DNA of 6,335 nt from Planctomycetia bacterium. GTDB lineage: Bacteria > Planctomycetota > Planctomycetia > Pirellulales > UBA1268. This document shows positions 5,195 through 6,335 of this stretch, piece after piece (the first letter of the stretch is position 1; each line of letters starts with the position of its first letter). Position numbers and translations under genes: made by a program. The notes under the pieces were generated by a model. It was given only the letters and a program-made list of their open reading frames with translations, was not told the origin of the DNA and did no database searches. The stretch spans positions 1 to 6,335 of the forward strand of contig RFUD01000147.1 of the NCBI GenBank assembly GCA_009923125.1, given 5' to 3'.

Positions 5195-6100
5195 ATGCGG
5201 CTGTTTCCCTGTGATCGCTACCAGCTTCCGCTTCCCGCCGGGCACCGCTTCCCGATCGACAAGTACGCGCTCTTGCGCCGGCGGCTGGAGGTCCATGCCG
5301 CGGCCGGGGCGCCCTTGACGTTCATCGAACCGCACGCCGCGACCGACGACGAACTCATCCGGGTGCACGACCGGGCGTACGTCGGCCGCGTCCTGTCGGG
5401 AAGGCTGGCCCCCGACGAGGTGAGGCGGATCGGCTTTCCCTGGAGCGCCGGACTCGTCGAGCGGTCGCTACGGAGCACCGGGGCGGCCGTGGATGCGGCG
5501 GCCGCGGCGCTCGAGGATGGCGTCGCCGCGAGTCTCGCCGGGGGCACGCACCACGCGGGCACCGACTGGGGCGAGGGCTACTGCGTGTTCAACGACACCG
5601 CCGTGGCCGCCCGGGAAATGCAGGCCCGCGGCGTGGTGGACCGCGTGCTGATCCTCGACTGCGACGTGCACCAGGGCAACGGCACCGCCCAGATCTTCGC
5701 CGGCGACCCGACCGTGTTCACGATGTCGATCCACGGGGCCCGCAACTTCCCGCTGCGGAAGCATCCGGGGTCGCTCGACGTCCCCCTCGAGGACGGCACG
5801 AGGGACGAGGAATATCTGCGGCTGCTCGAGCCCGCCGTCGCGGAGTCGCTCGAGCGGGCGCAGGCGGGGCTGGTGATCTACATCGCCGGGGCCGATCCCT
5901 ACGTCGGCGACCGGCTGGGGCGGCTGGCGCTCACGAAGGCGGGGCTCGCGGCCCGCGACCGCCTCGTGCTCGATGCGGTGGGGGCGAGCCGGACGCCGTT
6001 GGCGATCGTCTGCGGCGGCGGCTATTGCCCCGATCTGGAGTCGATCGTCGACATCCACGCGGCGACGATGCTGCTGGCCGCCGGCCGATCGGGCCGCTGA
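5195..6100 (+). CDS. histone-deacetylase-superfamily deacetylase, HDAC11-like, 301 aa
   Basis: This is a zinc-dependent amidohydrolase of the arginase/deacetylase fold that removes acetyl groups from lysine or small amines; the target cannot be inferred. Expected catalytic elements are present in order: HRFPIDKY (17-24), the His-His pair in GGTHHAG (116-122), GYCVFND (128-134), DCDVHQGNGT (155-164) with zinc ligands Asp157 and His159, AGADPYVGD (231-239) with zinc ligand Asp234, and GGGY (274-277) with the transition-state Tyr277. The compact length and these motifs fit bacterial relatives of class IV HDAC11 rather than polyamine deacetylases. It is probably cytoplasmic, with no signal peptide. 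ATG 5195 is chosen because homology-type sequence begins there and TACACT lies just upstream; an in-frame ATG at 5150 overlaps the preceding hairpin and adds an Arg-rich extension. The stop codon directly abuts that of the converging kinase gene. Confidence 0.93.
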   Translation: MRLFPCDRYQLPLPAGHRFPIDKYALLRRRLEVHAAAGAPLTFIEPHAATDDELIRVHDRAYVGRVLSGRLAPDEVRRIGFPWSAGLVERSLRSTGAAVDAAAAALEDGVAASLAGGTHHAGTDWGEGYCVFNDTAVAAREMQARGVVDRVLILDCDVHQGNGTAQIFAGDPTVFTMSIHGARNFPLRKHPGSLDVPLEDGTRDEEYLRLLEPAVAESLERAQAGLVIYIAGADPYVGDRLGRLALTKAGLAARDRLVLDAVGASRTPLAIVCGGGYCPDLESIVDIHAATMLLAAGRSGR

Positions 6101-6335
6101 TCAGCCGCGCGGCACGGCGAGGCCAGGATTCAGCGGCAGCGTGACCTCGATGCGGGTTCCGGCCCCCGGGCCGCTCGTGATCTTCGCCTCGCGGCCGAAG
6201 AGCCGCGCCCGCTGCCGGATGCCCTCGAGCCCGAAGCGATCCGGCGGAATGACGCCGACGTCGAATCCGATGCCGTCGTCGCTCACAATCACCGCGATCC
6301 CGTCGGCGCACGGCTCGACGACGATCCGGGCGTGG
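6101..6335 (-). CDS. sensor histidine kinase, C-terminal ATPase end (partial)
   Basis: Only the last 77 residues are present; the N-terminal sensor and dimerisation regions lie beyond the right edge. The fragment holds the ATP-binding G1 box DDGIGFD, then FGLEGIRQRARLFG, and the G2 box GPGAGT followed by the final strand RIEVTLPL. The GLEGIRQRA pattern is typical of the NarX/DegS/LiaS kinases (HisKA_3 type), which usually pair with a LuxR-type response regulator. The usual partner gene is not within this window. The frame is open through the right edge, so the internal GTG at 6292 is not the true start. Its TGA (6103-6101) touches the deacetylase stop with no base between. Confidence 0.88.
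   Translation of the reverse strand, partial: HARIVVEPCADGIAVIVSDDGIGFDVGVIPPDRFGLEGIRQRARLFGREAKITSGPGAGTRIEVTLPLNPGLAVPRG

Overview
The window is strongly GC-rich bacterial DNA with dense genes, long spurious antisense frames and few clear Shine-Dalgarno sites. The best taxonomic clue is at the left edge: a minus-strand reading frame with the LEPRxLL motif (LEPRQLLA, residues 30-37), a signature of large surface or secreted proteins in Planctomycetota. Together with the leaderless-looking start of one gene and the weak ribosome binding sites, this suggests a planctomycete. I cannot name the genus.

Layout from left to right: (1) positions 1-413, minus, the N-terminal part of a LEPRxLL protein that runs off the left edge. 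(2) 414-843, an intergenic region of about 430 bases between two divergent genes, carrying short direct repeats, a sigma70-like promoter and a pyrimidine tract before a GAGGA ribosome binding site. (3) 844-1797, plus, a secreted protein of unknown function with a clear signal peptide. (4) 1795-1891, two GC-rich hairpins separating convergent genes. (5) 1892-3697, minus, an SLC13/DASS-family anion permease with two internal RCK_C (TrkA_C) domains. (6) 3885-4508 and 4517-5140, plus, a beta-class carbonic anhydrase and a class I SAM-dependent methyltransferase only 8 bases apart. (7) 5195-6100, plus, a complete histone-deacetylase-superfamily amidohydrolase of HDAC11-like type with its catalytic residues intact, probably transcribed as a leaderless mRNA. 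(8) 6101-6335, minus, the C-terminal ATPase end of a NarL-type sensor histidine kinase running off the right edge.

How they work together: the two genes at the left are both predicted to be exported and share one divergent control region. The permease and the carbonic anhydrase are divergent from a 187-base region, so a role in inorganic-anion or bicarbonate handling is possible but is only inference. The deacetylase and the kinase converge with adjacent stop codons and have no evident functional link. I see no mobile element, CRISPR array, tRNA or rRNA, and no clearly new multi-gene system. The most original small-scale observation is a 13-base duplication at the LEPRxLL start codon that creates a five-codon upstream mini-ORF overlapping the real start as ATGA.
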